64,000 nt of DNA from Lentihominibacter butyricus (GTDB lineage: Bacteria; Bacillota; Clostridia; Peptostreptococcales; Anaerovoracaceae): the NCBI RefSeq assembly GCF_025567305.1, contig NZ_JAOQJP010000014.1:1-64000 (forward strand), written 5' to 3'. A program made the position numbers and the translations under genes. Below the pieces are notes generated by a model. The model was not told the origin of the DNA and did not search any database. It saw nothing but the letters and a program-made list of their open reading frames with translations. This document shows, one piece after another, positions 1 through 9,267 of this stretch (positions are counted from its first letter, which is position 1; each line of letters opens with the position of its first letter).

Positions 1-140
1 TGATATATGGAAATACGGGTTATTGAGAGTATGGGATACTGGGAGGCAGTCTCCGATCTTTTAACCTACAGAAACTTGACACTGTCCTGCCGCTTTTCTT
101 CTATTGCAACCTGCCGTGATAACTGATAAAATAAATAAGT
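1..140. other. Gene-free left edge of the window
   Basis: No open frame of useful length is present. A short GGAG/CTCC hairpin followed by a T-rich stretch near positions 40-62 could end a gene lying outside the window. A TTGACA at 76-81 could be a -35 element for gltX, but the expected -10 (TTCTAT) is poor. I see no T-box features ahead of gltX. Confidence 0.3.
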
Positions 141-212
141 ATGCAAATGAAAGGAGACGCGGCCGCAGCAGACTGCAGATCACAGAACTCGCTGCACTGC
201 CGCAGAATCGAT

Positions 213-1874
213 ATGGATAATAATAAACTTGCGGAGCTTTTGTTCCCTGCTATAGACAAGACTCCCGAAGACTATGAAACGATATTTCCGAAAAGAGACC
301 TTCCAGAAGGCGCCATGGTGACACGACTCGGACCAAGTCCGACAGGCTTCATCCACCTGGGAAACCTTTACGGAGCTTTCGTCGACGAAAGGCTGGCACA
401 CCAGTCAAACGGCGTTTTCTACCTCCGTATAGAGGACACTGACGACAAGAGATACGTCGAAGGCGCTGTCGAAACGATCATCAACTCGCTGCGCTTTTTC
501 GATATAAACTTTGACGAAGGCGCTCTCCTCGACGGCGAAAAAGGCATCTACGGTCCTTATTTCCAGAGCAAGAGAGGCGAGATATATCAGTGCTTCGTCA
601 AGGACCTCGTAAAAAGAGGCCTTGCTTACCCGTGCTTCCTGACAGAGGACGAGCTCGCCGAGATCAGGAGCGCTCAGGAGGCAGCCAAGGAGACGACAGG
701 CATCTATGGAAAATATGCCGAAAAGAGCAGAAACCTCTCTTATGAGGAGATCGAAGCGAATATAAAAGCCGGCAAGCCTTACGTAGTAAGACTCAAATCA
801 TCCGGCAACCACGATCTGCCGTCAGAGGAGATCAGACACATAAAAGTCGAGGACGCCATCAGGGGCACACTTTCCATGCCGGAAAACGACCAGGATATCG
901 TCATCCTCAAGGCTACAGGCATCCCTACTTACCACTTCGCACATGTCATCGATGACCATTTCATGAGGACTACTCATGTTGTCAGAGGCGAAGAATGGCT
1001 GATGTCGCTGCCTATACACGTTGAGCTCTTTGAAAAGCTCGGCTTTGAAATGCCGGTATACTGCCACACCGCACAGCTCCTGAAGCTTGACAACGGCAAC
1101 AAGAGAAAGCTCAGCAAGAGAAAAGACCCTGAGCTGTCGCTCGACTACTACAGACAGGAAGGATATCACCCTCAGGCTGTAAAGGAATACCTGCTGACCA
1201 TACTGAATTCAAACTTCGAAGAATGGCGCATCGCAAATCCTGACGCACCTGCAGAGGACTTCCACTTCACGACAGAAAAGATGAGCAGCGGCGGCGCACT
1301 GTTCGACCTGAACAAGCTCAATGACATCTCAAAGGACGTGCTCGTGAAGATCCCTGCAAAGGACCTCTGTGCTTTCCTCATCGGATGGGCAAAGGAATTC
1401 AGACCTGAGATCCTGCCGCTCCTGGAAGGCCATGAAGAATATATAGAGAAGATACTCGATCTGGGCCGTGACGGCAAGAAGCCTAGAAAGGATTTCATCT
1501 GTGCAAAACAGATATTCGAATTCATCAGCTACTTCTTCGACGATCACTTCGTCATCGAAGACAGCATACCTGCCGAAGTAAGTGACGAAGACGCTGCCGA
1601 GATACTGAGAAAGTACCTCGAGACTTACGATCACAGCGACGATCAGAGCCAGTGGTTCGACAAGATCCGTGCGATCGGCGAAGAACTGGGCTATGCTGCG
1701 AAACCTAAGGATTTCAAGAAAAATCCGGACCAGTACAAGGGTCACGTAGGCCATGTCAGCACAGTCATCAGGATCGCTGTCATGGGCAGGAGCCAGTCGC
1801 CTGACATCTGGGAGATCCAGCAGATCCTCGGTGAAGACAGGACAAGAGAGAGGATCGGGATGCTGATAAAATAA
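213..1874 (+). CDS. gltX: Glutamate--tRNA ligase (class I)
   Basis: Charges tRNA-Glu (in many Clostridia also tRNA-Gln) with glutamate in the cytoplasm. The 553-residue protein carries the class I signature PSPTGFIHLG near residues 41-50 (HIGH equivalent) and KLSKR near residue 300 (KMSKS equivalent). Its length and the opening with FPxxDKTPEDYE are typical of the clostridial long form. I prefer the ATG at 213 because homologues begin there. An in-frame ATG at 141 would add 24 unusual residues. Neither start has a close Shine-Dalgarno: the only good one, AAGGAG at 151-156, is about 56 bases upstream, with a possible hairpin between (see findings). The gene stands alone and ends at a strong terminator shared with the convergent ahcY. 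Confidence 0.93.
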   Translation: MDNNKLAELLFPAIDKTPEDYETIFPKRDLPEGAMVTRLGPSPTGFIHLGNLYGAFVDERLAHQSNGVFYLRIEDTDDKRYVEGAVETIINSLRFFDINFDEGALLDGEKGIYGPYFQSKRGEIYQCFVKDLVKRGLAYPCFLTEDELAEIRSAQEAAKETTGIYGKYAEKSRNLSYEEIEANIKAGKPYVVRLKSSGNHDLPSEEIRHIKVEDAIRGTLSMPENDQDIVILKATGIPTYHFAHVIDDHFMRTTHVVRGEEWLMSLPIHVELFEKLGFEMPVYCHTAQLLKLDNGNKRKLSKRKDPELSLDYYRQEGYHPQAVKEYLLTILNSNFEEWRIANPDAPAEDFHFTTEKMSSGGALFDLNKLNDISKDVLVKIPAKDLCAFLIGWAKEFRPEILPLLEGHEEYIEKILDLGRDGKKPRKDFICAKQIFEFISYFFDDHFVIEDSIPAEVSDEDAAEILRKYLETYDHSDDQSQWFDKIRAIGEELGYAAKPKDFKKNPDQYKGHVGHVSTVIRIAVMGRSQSPDIWEIQQILGEDRTRERIGMLIK

Positions 1875-1883
1875 CCCTAAAAC

Positions 1884-1934
1884 AAAACTTCACCTGTGAG
1901 AATGCAATCAATGATTCTCATGGTGAAGTTTTTT
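1884..1934. terminator. Bidirectional intrinsic terminator between gltX and ahcY
   Basis: AAAACTTCACC and TGAGAAT on the left pair with ATTCTCA and GGTGAAGTTTT on the right, with one small internal mismatch and a 10-base loop. A-run and T-run flanks allow it to stop transcription from both convergent genes. Confidence 0.9.
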
Positions 1935-1982
1935 AATGCTTTTATTATATCAGGCTACGTTTTCAGATCTGTACTGCAGCGC

Positions 1983-3233
1983 CTACAGCTGCCAGCTGTC
2001 GAGATACTCTTTCTGCTCGTCTGTGAGACTGTCTATCTCTATTCCCCACGCTTCGAGGCGCTTTCTTGCGATCACATCGTCGATCTCGTCTGATACGTCG
2101 ATGACTTTGTTTCCGAGCTGCTTGTAGTTATCCTTTATGTACATCGCTGACATCGCCTGTACTGCAAAGCTCAGATCCATGATCTCTGCAGGATGTCCGT
2201 CTGCCGCCGCGATATTCACGAGCTTTCCTTCGCCTATGACGTTGATGATCTTTCCGTTTTCGAGAGTATATCCGATGATGTTGTTTCTCATCTCCTCTGA
2301 CTTCACAGCTGCCGCCTCAAGGCCTGCCATGTCGATCTCGACATTGAAATGGCCTGCGTTCGTCAGGATGGCTCTGTCTTTCATCTTCATCATATGCGGT
2401 ACCGTGATCGTGTGCTTGCAGCCTGTTGCCGTCACGAAGATGTCTCCCAGCGGCGCAGCCTTGTCCATCGTCATCACGTCATAACCGTCCATCTTTGCCT
2501 CCATAGCCTTTACCGGATCGATCTCAGTAACTATGACCTTTGCACCGAGCGCCGCAGCTCTCATCGCTATACCTCTGCTGCACCATCCGTAGCCTACCAC
2601 GACAACTGTCTTTGACGCTACGATCAGGTTCGTGTTCCTCATGATACTGTCCCATACGGACTGACCCGTACCATATCTGTTGTCAAACAGATGCTTGCAT
2701 TTTGCATCGTTCACCGCTACCATAGGGAACTTGAGAACGCCTTCCCTTTCCATAGCCTTGAGCCTGATAACGCCTGTCGTCGTCTCTTCGCAGCCGCCAT
2801 AGACTTCTTCCATCAGATCCGGTCTCTTGTTGTGCAGCATCTCCACCAGATCACCGCCGTCATCGATTATTATATTAGGCTTGTGCTCCAGGCACATCTC
2901 TATGTGCTTCATGTATTCCTCGTCTGTCGCTCCGTGATATGCAAAGACCTGCAGTCCCCTGTCTGCAAGCGCCGCGGCAACGTCATCCTGAGTCGACAAG
3001 CTGTTGCTTCCAGTCACAGACATCTGTGCTCCTCCTGCAGCAAGTACCAGGCAGAGATACGCAGTCTTCGCTTCCAGATGCACTGAAAGGCTTATCTTCA
3101 GGCCCTCGAACGGTCTGTCTCTCTTAAAATCCTCTTCCAGTGCAGAAAGCAGCGGCATGTTGTTCTTTACCCATTCTATCTTTCTGTGTCCTGACGGTGC
3201 CAGGGAAATATCCCTTACATCATAGTTATTCAT
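1983..3233 (-). CDS. ahcY: Adenosylhomocysteinase
   Basis: Hydrolyses S-adenosylhomocysteine to homocysteine and adenosine, relieving product inhibition of methyltransferases. At 416 residues it is the short bacterial/archaeal type, without the insert and PDHYRY-like tail of the long form. Visible landmarks are SVHLEAKTA near residue 50, the catalytic NDAKCKHLFDNRYGTGQS stretch near residue 185, and the NAD-binding GYGWCSRG near residue 215. Some archaeal short forms prefer S-inosylhomocysteine, so the exact substrate is inferred. GAGAGGAG lies 5-12 bases before the ATG. It is downstream of glmS on the same strand, 114 bases away, across a GC-rich hairpin. Confidence 0.9.
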   Translation of the reverse strand: MNNYDVRDISLAPSGHRKIEWVKNNMPLLSALEEDFKRDRPFEGLKISLSVHLEAKTAYLCLVLAAGGAQMSVTGSNSLSTQDDVAAALADRGLQVFAYHGATDEEYMKHIEMCLEHKPNIIIDDGGDLVEMLHNKRPDLMEEVYGGCEETTTGVIRLKAMEREGVLKFPMVAVNDAKCKHLFDNRYGTGQSVWDSIMRNTNLIVASKTVVVVGYGWCSRGIAMRAAALGAKVIVTEIDPVKAMEAKMDGYDVMTMDKAAPLGDIFVTATGCKHTITVPHMMKMKDRAILTNAGHFNVEIDMAGLEAAAVKSEEMRNNIIGYTLENGKIINVIGEGKLVNIAAADGHPAEIMDLSFAVQAMSAMYIKDNYKQLGNKVIDVSDEIDDVIARKRLEAWGIEIDSLTDEQKEYLDSWQL

Positions 3234-3277
3234 TACTAACTCCTCTCGAAAAAAATTTATTTCCTTTTATTTTATGA

Positions 3278-3306
3278 GCGCGGGCGGCGCCTGAACGCCG
3301 CCTGCG
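3278..3306 (-). other. GC-rich hairpin between glmS and ahcY
   Basis: A 12-bp stem (GCGCGGGCGGCG with CGCCGCCTGCGC, one G-T pair) and a 5-base loop. Read on the minus strand it is followed by an A-rich, not T-rich, tract, so it is not a canonical terminator. It may stabilise or process the mRNA. Confidence 0.5.
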
Positions 3307-3347
3307 CGTATCATCTGTTATTTGTTCTCCAGCTTATTGTCCGTCGC

Positions 3348-5177
3348 TTATTCAACTGTTACGGATTTTGCCAGATTCTTAGGCTTGTCGATATTGCATT
3401 CTCTTTCCTTTGCAACATAATAAGCGAAGATCTGAAGCGGTATGACTGCCAGCACCGGTGAGACCTCATCTATGCAGTACGGCACATATATGACTTCATC
3501 AGCGACTGATTCTATCTCTTTTCTGCCTTCCTTTGCAACTCCGATGACTCTTGCACCTCTGGCCTTGATCTCTTCTACATTCGATACCATCTTTTCATAC
3601 AGGAAGTCCTGTGTCGCAAGTGCGAATACCAGCGTGTCAGCCTCCATCAGCGCGATCGTTCCGTGCTTGAGCTCTCCTGCTGCTATCGCGAACGAATTTA
3701 TGTATGATATCTCCTTGAGCTTGAGCGATCCTTCATATGACACGCCCGAATCGAGACCTCTTCCGATGAAGAAGACCTGCTCCTTGCTGTAATATTTCTT
3801 TGCCAGTGCCGCTATCGCGTCTTCCTGTCCGAGCAGAGCTTCTACCTTGTCCGGCAGCAGCTTTAGCTCTCCGAGTACCTTGTCGTAGTAGTCCTTTTCG
3901 ATAGTGCCCTTCGTGCTTCCCATATAAAGTCCTATCAGGTACATGCAGATGAGCTGTGTCGTATATGCCTTTGTAGAAGCTACCGCGATCTCCGGACCTG
4001 CCCATGTATAGAATACATCGTCGGATTCTCTCGCTACCGAGCTGCCGACTACATTTACTACAGAAAGCACCCTTGCGCCTTTTCTCTTGGCTTCTCTGAG
4101 CGCTGCGAGCGTATCGAGCGTCTCACCCGACTGGCTTATAGCGATGAACAGTGTGTTTTCATCAACGAACGGATCTCTGTATCTGAACTCGGATGCCACA
4201 TCGACTTCAACAGGCACCCTTGCCATCTTCTCTATTACCATCTTTCCGACAAGACCTGCATGGTACGCTGTACCGCATGCCACGATATATACCTTGTTGA
4301 AATTCTCTATATCCTCTTTAGTCATCGAGATCCCGTCGAGATTGATGCTGCCGTCATCGTTCAGTCTTCTGTTGAGCGTTTCGAATATGCCCTTAGGCTG
4401 TTCGTGGATCTCCTTGAGCATGAAATGCTCGTATCCTTCCTTCTCTGCCGCATCTGCATCCCATGTGACATGGAAAACATCTCTCTTGACCTTCTGTCCC
4501 TTATCATTGTAGATAGCGATATCATCCTTCGTCAGGACCACAGTCTCGTTGTTCTCGATCAGATATACTTCTCTTACGTACTTCAGGAGAGCAGGGATAT
4601 CCGATGCGATGAAGTTGAATCCTTTGCCTATTCCTGCTACGAGCGGTGCATCTTTTCTTACTGCAACGATCTTATCAGGCTCTGCCGCAGCGATCGCACA
4701 GATCGCATATGCGCCTCTCATCTCTGCAACAGCCTTGTTCACAGCTTCATGAAGATCACCTTCGTAGAACACGCCTATCAGGTGCGCGATCACTTCCGAA
4801 TCGGTCTCCGATTTGAAGTGGACTCCTTTTTCATTAGCGAGCCATTCCTTGAGTTCCTGATAATTCTCGATTATACCGTTATGCACTATCGCGATGCTGT
4901 TGTCCTCATTGCCGTGAGGATGCGCATTGAGATCAGACGGCACTCCGTGCGTCGCCCATCTAGTATGACCTATACCCATTGAGCTGTCAAACTCCGGATC
5001 GCCTATTATTTTCTCGAGGTTCTTTATCTCGCCTACATGCTTTCTTATCTCTATCTTCCCGTTTATCGGAAGCGCTATGCCTGCTGAATCGTATCCTCTG
5101 TATTCAAGTCTTTTAAGACCGTCTATTATCTTCTCCTTTGCGTGGTCTGTTCCCACGTAACCAACTATTCCGCACAT
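3348..5177 (-). CDS. glmS: Glutamine--fructose-6-phosphate aminotransferase
   Basis: Makes glucosamine-6-phosphate from fructose-6-phosphate and glutamine, the first step to UDP-GlcNAc for the cell wall. At 609 residues it has the usual length. The protein starts MCGIVGYVG, exposing the catalytic N-terminal Cys of the class II glutaminase domain. Two SIS sugar-isomerase domains follow (SQSGETLDT near residue 350), and the C-terminus KNLAKSVTVE closes the active site. It begins 15 bases after the glmM stop, so there is no room for a glmS ribozyme in front of it. It is the last gene of the cdaA-cdaR-glmM-glmS operon, linking c-di-AMP signalling to peptidoglycan precursor supply. Confidence 0.97.
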   Translation of the reverse strand: MCGIVGYVGTDHAKEKIIDGLKRLEYRGYDSAGIALPINGKIEIRKHVGEIKNLEKIIGDPEFDSSMGIGHTRWATHGVPSDLNAHPHGNEDNSIAIVHNGIIENYQELKEWLANEKGVHFKSETDSEVIAHLIGVFYEGDLHEAVNKAVAEMRGAYAICAIAAAEPDKIVAVRKDAPLVAGIGKGFNFIASDIPALLKYVREVYLIENNETVVLTKDDIAIYNDKGQKVKRDVFHVTWDADAAEKEGYEHFMLKEIHEQPKGIFETLNRRLNDDGSINLDGISMTKEDIENFNKVYIVACGTAYHAGLVGKMVIEKMARVPVEVDVASEFRYRDPFVDENTLFIAISQSGETLDTLAALREAKRKGARVLSVVNVVGSSVARESDDVFYTWAGPEIAVASTKAYTTQLICMYLIGLYMGSTKGTIEKDYYDKVLGELKLLPDKVEALLGQEDAIAALAKKYYSKEQVFFIGRGLDSGVSYEGSLKLKEISYINSFAIAAGELKHGTIALMEADTLVFALATQDFLYEKMVSNVEEIKARGARVIGVAKEGRKEIESVADEVIYVPYCIDEVSPVLAVIPLQIFAYYVAKERECNIDKPKNLAKSVTVE

Positions 5178-5192
5178 TTATTCCTTCTCCTC

Positions 5193-6542
5193 CTATCCGA
5201 ACCTCTTCGTAAGTATGTCAGCCAGGCCCTCAGCCAGCTGCGTGATGTGTGCCACGTCCTGACCTTCAAGCATGACTCTTACAAGCGGCTCTGTCCCGGA
5301 AGGTCTGATCAGCAGTCTCCCGGATCCTTCTATTTCTTTTTCGACTTTTGCTACAGCGTCTTTTATCTCGCTGTCATCCATGAATATCGACTTGTTTTCA
5401 TTTTTAACTCTGGCATTCCTGAGCACCTGAGGGAATATCTCTATCTCATCTGAAAGCTCAGAAGGTTTTCTGCCCGACAGCAGTACTGCCTGCAGCAGCT
5501 GCAGTGACGAAAGTATTCCGTCTCCCGTCGTCGTATGGTTCAGGAAAATTATATGTCCTGACTGTTCTCCGCCGATCCTGCTGCCTGTCTTCAGCATGCT
5601 TTCCAGAACGTAGCGGTCGCCTACTCCTGTGACTTCAACACTGCATCCCATGCCGTTTATGTATTTATGGAATCCTATATTGCTCATAACAGTTGCCGTC
5701 ACGATATCGCCCGCCAGCTGTTTTCTATCCTTCATCATCTTTGCACATATGCATATGAGCTTGTCACCGTCTATGATCCTGCCCTTTTCGTCGACAGCTA
5801 TCAGTCTGTCCGCATCTCCGTCATATGCAAGCCCCATAAACGCGCCCTGCTTTACGACTTTCTCCTGAAGCTTCTCAGGATGTGTGGAGCCATAACCGTC
5901 GTTGATATTCACACCGTTCGGTTCATTTCCTATCACCGTTATATCAGCGCCGAGCTCCGAATATACCTTTTCCGCAACGCTGTATGCCGCGCCGTTTGCA
6001 CAGTCCAGTACAAGCTTTATACCCTTTATGTCGACGTCTATCGTCGACTTGAGGAATTCTGCATATTTTTCTTCAGCATCATCGTCAGCTTCAAGACATC
6101 TTCCCAGCATATCTCCTGTGATATGGCTGTTCACGTCGATATCGCGCAGGATTATATCCTCGATCTCATTCTCTATGCTGTCATCGAGCTTGAAGCCGTC
6201 CCCGTTGAAAAACTTGATCCCGTTGTACTCAAAAGGATTGTGCGAAGCCGAGATCACGACTCCCGCATCGGCCTGATAGACTTTTACCAGGTGTGCGATC
6301 GCCGGAGTCGGAAGTACTCCGACCTTTATCACGTTCCCGCCTACTGCCAGGATACCCGCACTGAGTGCATCCTCGAGCATATCGCCTGAAAGTCTCGTGT
6401 CTTTTCCGATTATCACTACAGGACGTTCCTTGTCCCTGCTGAGCACATGTGCCCCTGCTTTGCCGAGCTTAAATGCCAGTTCCGGAGTCAGCTCTGAGTT
6501 GGCAACTCCTCTGACTCCATCCGTTCCAAACAATCTTCCCAT
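5193..6542 (-). CDS. glmM: Phosphoglucosamine mutase
   Basis: Interconverts glucosamine-6-phosphate and glucosamine-1-phosphate. The 449-residue protein opens with MGRLFGTDGVRG. It has the phosphoserine loop ISASHNPFEYNGIKFF near residue 100, the metal loop DGDADR near residue 240 and the phosphate-binding RPSGTEPLVRVM near residue 410. All four domains of the alpha-D-phosphohexomutase family are present. It lies between cdaR and glmS in the conserved order. In other Firmicutes GlmM binds CdaA and restrains c-di-AMP synthesis; the same relation is inferred here from gene order. Confidence 0.97.
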   Translation of the reverse strand: MGRLFGTDGVRGVANSELTPELAFKLGKAGAHVLSRDKERPVVIIGKDTRLSGDMLEDALSAGILAVGGNVIKVGVLPTPAIAHLVKVYQADAGVVISASHNPFEYNGIKFFNGDGFKLDDSIENEIEDIILRDIDVNSHITGDMLGRCLEADDDAEEKYAEFLKSTIDVDIKGIKLVLDCANGAAYSVAEKVYSELGADITVIGNEPNGVNINDGYGSTHPEKLQEKVVKQGAFMGLAYDGDADRLIAVDEKGRIIDGDKLICICAKMMKDRKQLAGDIVTATVMSNIGFHKYINGMGCSVEVTGVGDRYVLESMLKTGSRIGGEQSGHIIFLNHTTTGDGILSSLQLLQAVLLSGRKPSELSDEIEIFPQVLRNARVKNENKSIFMDDSEIKDAVAKVEKEIEGSGRLLIRPSGTEPLVRVMLEGQDVAHITQLAEGLADILTKRFG

Positions 6543-6575
6543 GTTCTTCTCCTCATTTCACTTCAGTTTACCTGC

Positions 6576-7511
6576 TCAGTCCGAGCTCGCTTTGAGCCTG
6601 ATCTTCGCTGTCACAGGTTCATTACTGTTATATAAATATACGCCTTCCGGCAGGTCAAAATTCAGTTTGATCTTATGAGTTTCAGTATCGCTCACTCCTG
6701 TCATGTCAGCTGTGCCTTTTATGCTGTCTACATGATCCAGCACTTCTGCAGGTGCGACTATCTTTATCTGGCTGTCAGCGCTGATGCTGTCCGCCTCATA
6801 TCCATCTTCCATATTTTCTGCTGAGACCTCAAGGGTCACGGTCTTGACAGTAAGGATCCTCACTTCCGCTGTCACGCTGCCGTCCTGGACCGATACTCCC
6901 GCAACAGCATTGCCCTTTTCATCGACAGCTGTGACCGTCGCATATTCCCAGCTGCTGTGATCTTCCGACATATCAGCCACTGAAACAGTTCCTCTGACTT
7001 CCGAAACCTTGTCTATAAGGCTTGATGCACCTGACACAGTCACTGTTTCAGGCATGAACGAAAGCACCCACGGCACCTTTGACTTGCTGCCGCTCTTGCC
7101 TTCAAAGCTTATGGAAACAGGCTTCTCCGCCTCTTCTATCGCCTCCACCTCAAACGTCAGATATTCGTCCGACGTGCTTTCTACGCTTATACCGTCCGGA
7201 GTATTTATTTTCACTTCCACGGTATTCTTTCCTTCCTTGCATGACGATACGTCCACGTATGCCGACATCCCGTTTCTCTTGACATCGTTTACGAGTGAAC
7301 GTTTACCTTTTATCTTGGCAGAGATCTGCATATTTTCATTTTCGATCGGAGCGAGTCCTTCCTCCGCCAGCATGTCGGAATTCATAAAGCTGACAGTGAT
7401 ATTGCTTACAACAGATGTCTTGGCCGGATCCACTTCTCCCATCACGTACATCCACAGCAGGACTGCGGCCACAAGGGAGAATATTCTCAGAAAGGTTTTG
7501 TTATTTAGCAT
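6576..7511 (-). CDS. cdaR: CdaA regulatory protein with YbbR repeats
   Basis: Membrane-anchored partner of the c-di-AMP cyclase CdaA. The 311 residues comprise one N-terminal transmembrane helix (about residues 8-24, LRIFSLVAAVLLWMYV) and then consecutive extracellular YbbR repeats rich in beta strands (for example PVSISFEGKSGSK, VTVSGASSLIDKV). The coding region overlaps the end of cdaA by 11 bases, which indicates translational coupling. The length allows about three full YbbR repeats; the exact number would need a profile search. Its role as a CdaA modulator is taken from characterised homologues. Confidence 0.92.
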   Translation of the reverse strand: MLNNKTFLRIFSLVAAVLLWMYVMGEVDPAKTSVVSNITVSFMNSDMLAEEGLAPIENENMQISAKIKGKRSLVNDVKRNGMSAYVDVSSCKEGKNTVEVKINTPDGISVESTSDEYLTFEVEAIEEAEKPVSISFEGKSGSKSKVPWVLSFMPETVTVSGASSLIDKVSEVRGTVSVADMSEDHSSWEYATVTAVDEKGNAVAGVSVQDGSVTAEVRILTVKTVTLEVSAENMEDGYEADSISADSQIKIVAPAEVLDHVDSIKGTADMTGVSDTETHKIKLNFDLPEGVYLYNSNEPVTAKIRLKASSD

Positions 7512-8352
7512 TGTTCTTCCCCCTGATCTTGTTGAAAAACTTAGGTATCACAGCCATCGTGCCTGTTATCTCACCAGTATTGAGATACATGTTGAGCAGT
7601 GTTTTCTCGACAGTCTTGATATCGAGGAACCTCGAAAGCTGCCCTTCACTTGCCATCGAAATTATCCCGGTCTCCTCCGACACTATGATCGTCAGTGCAT
7701 CAGAGTTCTCTGTGATGCCGATACCTGCACGGTGTCTCGTCCCCAGCTCCTTGCTTATCGTATTGTTCCTTGTAAGCGGCAGCACACATCCGGCCGCATA
7801 TACACGCCCGTCGCGGATTATCACTGCTCCGTCGTGCATAGGCGCTCCCTCGTAAAAAATATTGCCGAGAAGCTGCTCAGAGATCTCTGCATCGACTATA
7901 GTCCCGCTCTCCATTATATCTGAAAGCGACGTTTCTTTTTCAAAGACAATAAGCGCACCTACTCTGTCTCTGGAAAAGGTCTCGACAGCCTTCACGATAT
8001 GTGAAGTTATCTGCTTGCCACGCTCTTTATCCATTTCACGAAGAGGTGCTTTAACTATTTTGCTCCTGCCCATGTACTCCAGTGCACGTCTGAGTTCCGG
8101 CTGGAAAACCACCAGTATCGCAACTGCTCCCAGCGCCACAGTTCCTTTGAGGAGCCAGTTTATCGTATGTAAATTCAGCAGTCCCGAAAGGAATGTCGCC
8201 ACGACCAGCACTACTACACCCTTCATGAGCTGCTCCGCTCTGGTCTGCTTTATCAGACCCAGTAATTTATATATGACGAAGGCCACTATAAGGATGTCTA
8301 TGACATCGTTTATTCCGACCCCGTAAAAAACGTTCTCAAAAAATTTCTGCAT
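7501..8352 (-). CDS. cdaA: Diadenylate cyclase (c-di-AMP synthase), membrane type
   Basis: Condenses two ATP into cyclic di-AMP. The 283-residue protein starts with three transmembrane helices (roughly residues 10-30, 40-57 and 62-82), then carries the DAC domain with both catalytic motifs: MHDGAVII (DGA) and GTRHRAGIG (RHR). First gene of the operon, with its own perfect-spacing sigma-A promoter 38 bases upstream and an AAAGGGAG ribosome site. c-di-AMP commonly controls potassium and osmolyte balance and is often essential in Firmicutes. Confidence 0.97.
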   Translation of the reverse strand: MQKFFENVFYGVGINDVIDILIVAFVIYKLLGLIKQTRAEQLMKGVVVLVVATFLSGLLNLHTINWLLKGTVALGAVAILVVFQPELRRALEYMGRSKIVKAPLREMDKERGKQITSHIVKAVETFSRDRVGALIVFEKETSLSDIMESGTIVDAEISEQLLGNIFYEGAPMHDGAVIIRDGRVYAAGCVLPLTRNNTISKELGTRHRAGIGITENSDALTIIVSEETGIISMASEGQLSRFLDIKTVEKTLLNMYLNTGEITGTMAVIPKFFNKIRGKNNAK

Positions 8353-8389
8353 TATCCTGCTCCCTTTTCCCGTCTAAACGACCACCTCT

Positions 8390-8418
8390 ATTTTACAAAA
8401 TATAGTAGAGCATTTCAA
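8390..8418 (-). promoter_or_regulatory. Sigma-A promoter of the cdaA operon
   Basis: On the minus strand TTGAAA (8413-8418) and TAAAAT (8390-8395) are separated by 17 bases. It lies just upstream of the cdaA ribosome-binding site. Confidence 0.8.
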
Positions 8419-8488
8419 TAGAAATGCCCATAAAACACTAAGACTTCACATATATCTCACATACATCACGCGCGCTGCATTTTTGCAC

Positions 8489-8556
8489 AAAAAACGGAGC
8501 TGCCGCCCGCCCTGCACAGCCTTTATCGCGGCATGCACGAGCGAAGCAGCAGCTCC
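8489..8556 (-). terminator. Intrinsic terminator of hpf
   Basis: GGAGCTGC (8496-8503) pairs with GCAGCTCC (8549-8556), with further GC pairing inside, and a T6 run follows on the minus strand. Confidence 0.85.
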
Positions 8557-8601
8557 TGCGATCTTATATATCAAAGACAGTGATCATCTGCCCGTTTATG
8601 A

Positions 8602-9126
8602 TCAGTATACAGTCTCCAGAACTCCGTAATCATTGTCGTTTCTTCTGTATACGACATTCACTGTGTCAGTCTCTATATTGACGAATACGAAGAAATTGTG
8701 AGCCAGCAGTTCCATCTGCACGACAGCCTCATCGACCGTCATCGGCGTCAGCTCGAACTTCTTTTTCTTCACAACATGGAATTCTTCAGGTTCTTCGATA
8801 TCCGGAAGTTCCGCAAAAGTGAGTTCCTTATGACCCTTGTACTTTTTCTGCAGCTTGCCCTTGAATCTCGACATCTGGCTTGAAAGCTTGTCGATCACGC
8901 GATCCACAGCATCATAAGGGTCGTTGGCTTTTACTTCAGCTCTGAAAATAGTTCCCTTTGCATTTATGGTAGCTTCGACTTTATAATCGCCCTTTTCTTT
9001 TATGATCATTATATTGCCGGTGATTTCATTTGAAAAATACTTGTTGAGTTTCTCAAATTTCTTCTCTACAGTTTCCTTGAGCTTGTCACTTGGTGTGTAA
9101 TTTTTACCGTTTATAACTGTCTTCAT
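8602..9126 (-). CDS. hpf: Long-form ribosome hibernation promoting factor (RaiA/HPF)
   Basis: Binds the 30S decoding region and dimerises ribosomes into inactive 100S particles in slow growth. The 174-residue protein has an N-terminal RaiA domain (residues 1-100, beta-alpha fold, basic patch SRFKGKLQKKYKGHK). After a linker comes the C-terminal dimerisation domain (residues 115-174, KKFELTPMTVDEAVVQME...HNFFVFVN). That two-domain length marks the long HPF of Firmicutes. An AAAGGAGG site lies upstream. A -10 element sits at 9171-9176, and a structured raiA-type RNA lies 140 bases upstream. The gene ends at a strong terminator. Confidence 0.95.
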   Translation of the reverse strand: MKTVINGKNYTPSDKLKETVEKKFEKLNKYFSNEITGNIMIIKEKGDYKVEATINAKGTIFRAEVKANDPYDAVDRVIDKLSSQMSRFKGKLQKKYKGHKELTFAELPDIEEPEEFHVVKKKKFELTPMTVDEAVVQMELLAHNFFVFVNIETDTVNVVYRRNDNDYGVLETVY

Positions 9127-9170
9127 AATAGCAACCTCCTTTTTCAGCTGTCACTCTGATGCTTTTCTTG

Positions 9171-9198
9171 ATTATAGCACATCTGCTGAATAGTGGAA
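9171..9198 (-). promoter_or_regulatory. Probable promoter of hpf
   Basis: Perfect TATAAT (9171-9176, minus strand) between the raiA-like RNA and hpf. The -35 is weak (GTTCCA with a 16-base spacer), so an alternative factor or activator is possible. Confidence 0.5.
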
Positions 9199-9267
9199 CA
9201 GTTTTTTTGCATCGTTCACAGAAAAATCTGAAACTCTTCACATTCTCAGAAGAATATAAAATGCATA

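Noticed and set aside
5178..5192. Possible glmS ribozyme upstream of glmS
   Set aside because: Only 15 bases separate glmM and glmS, and no ribozyme core is present.
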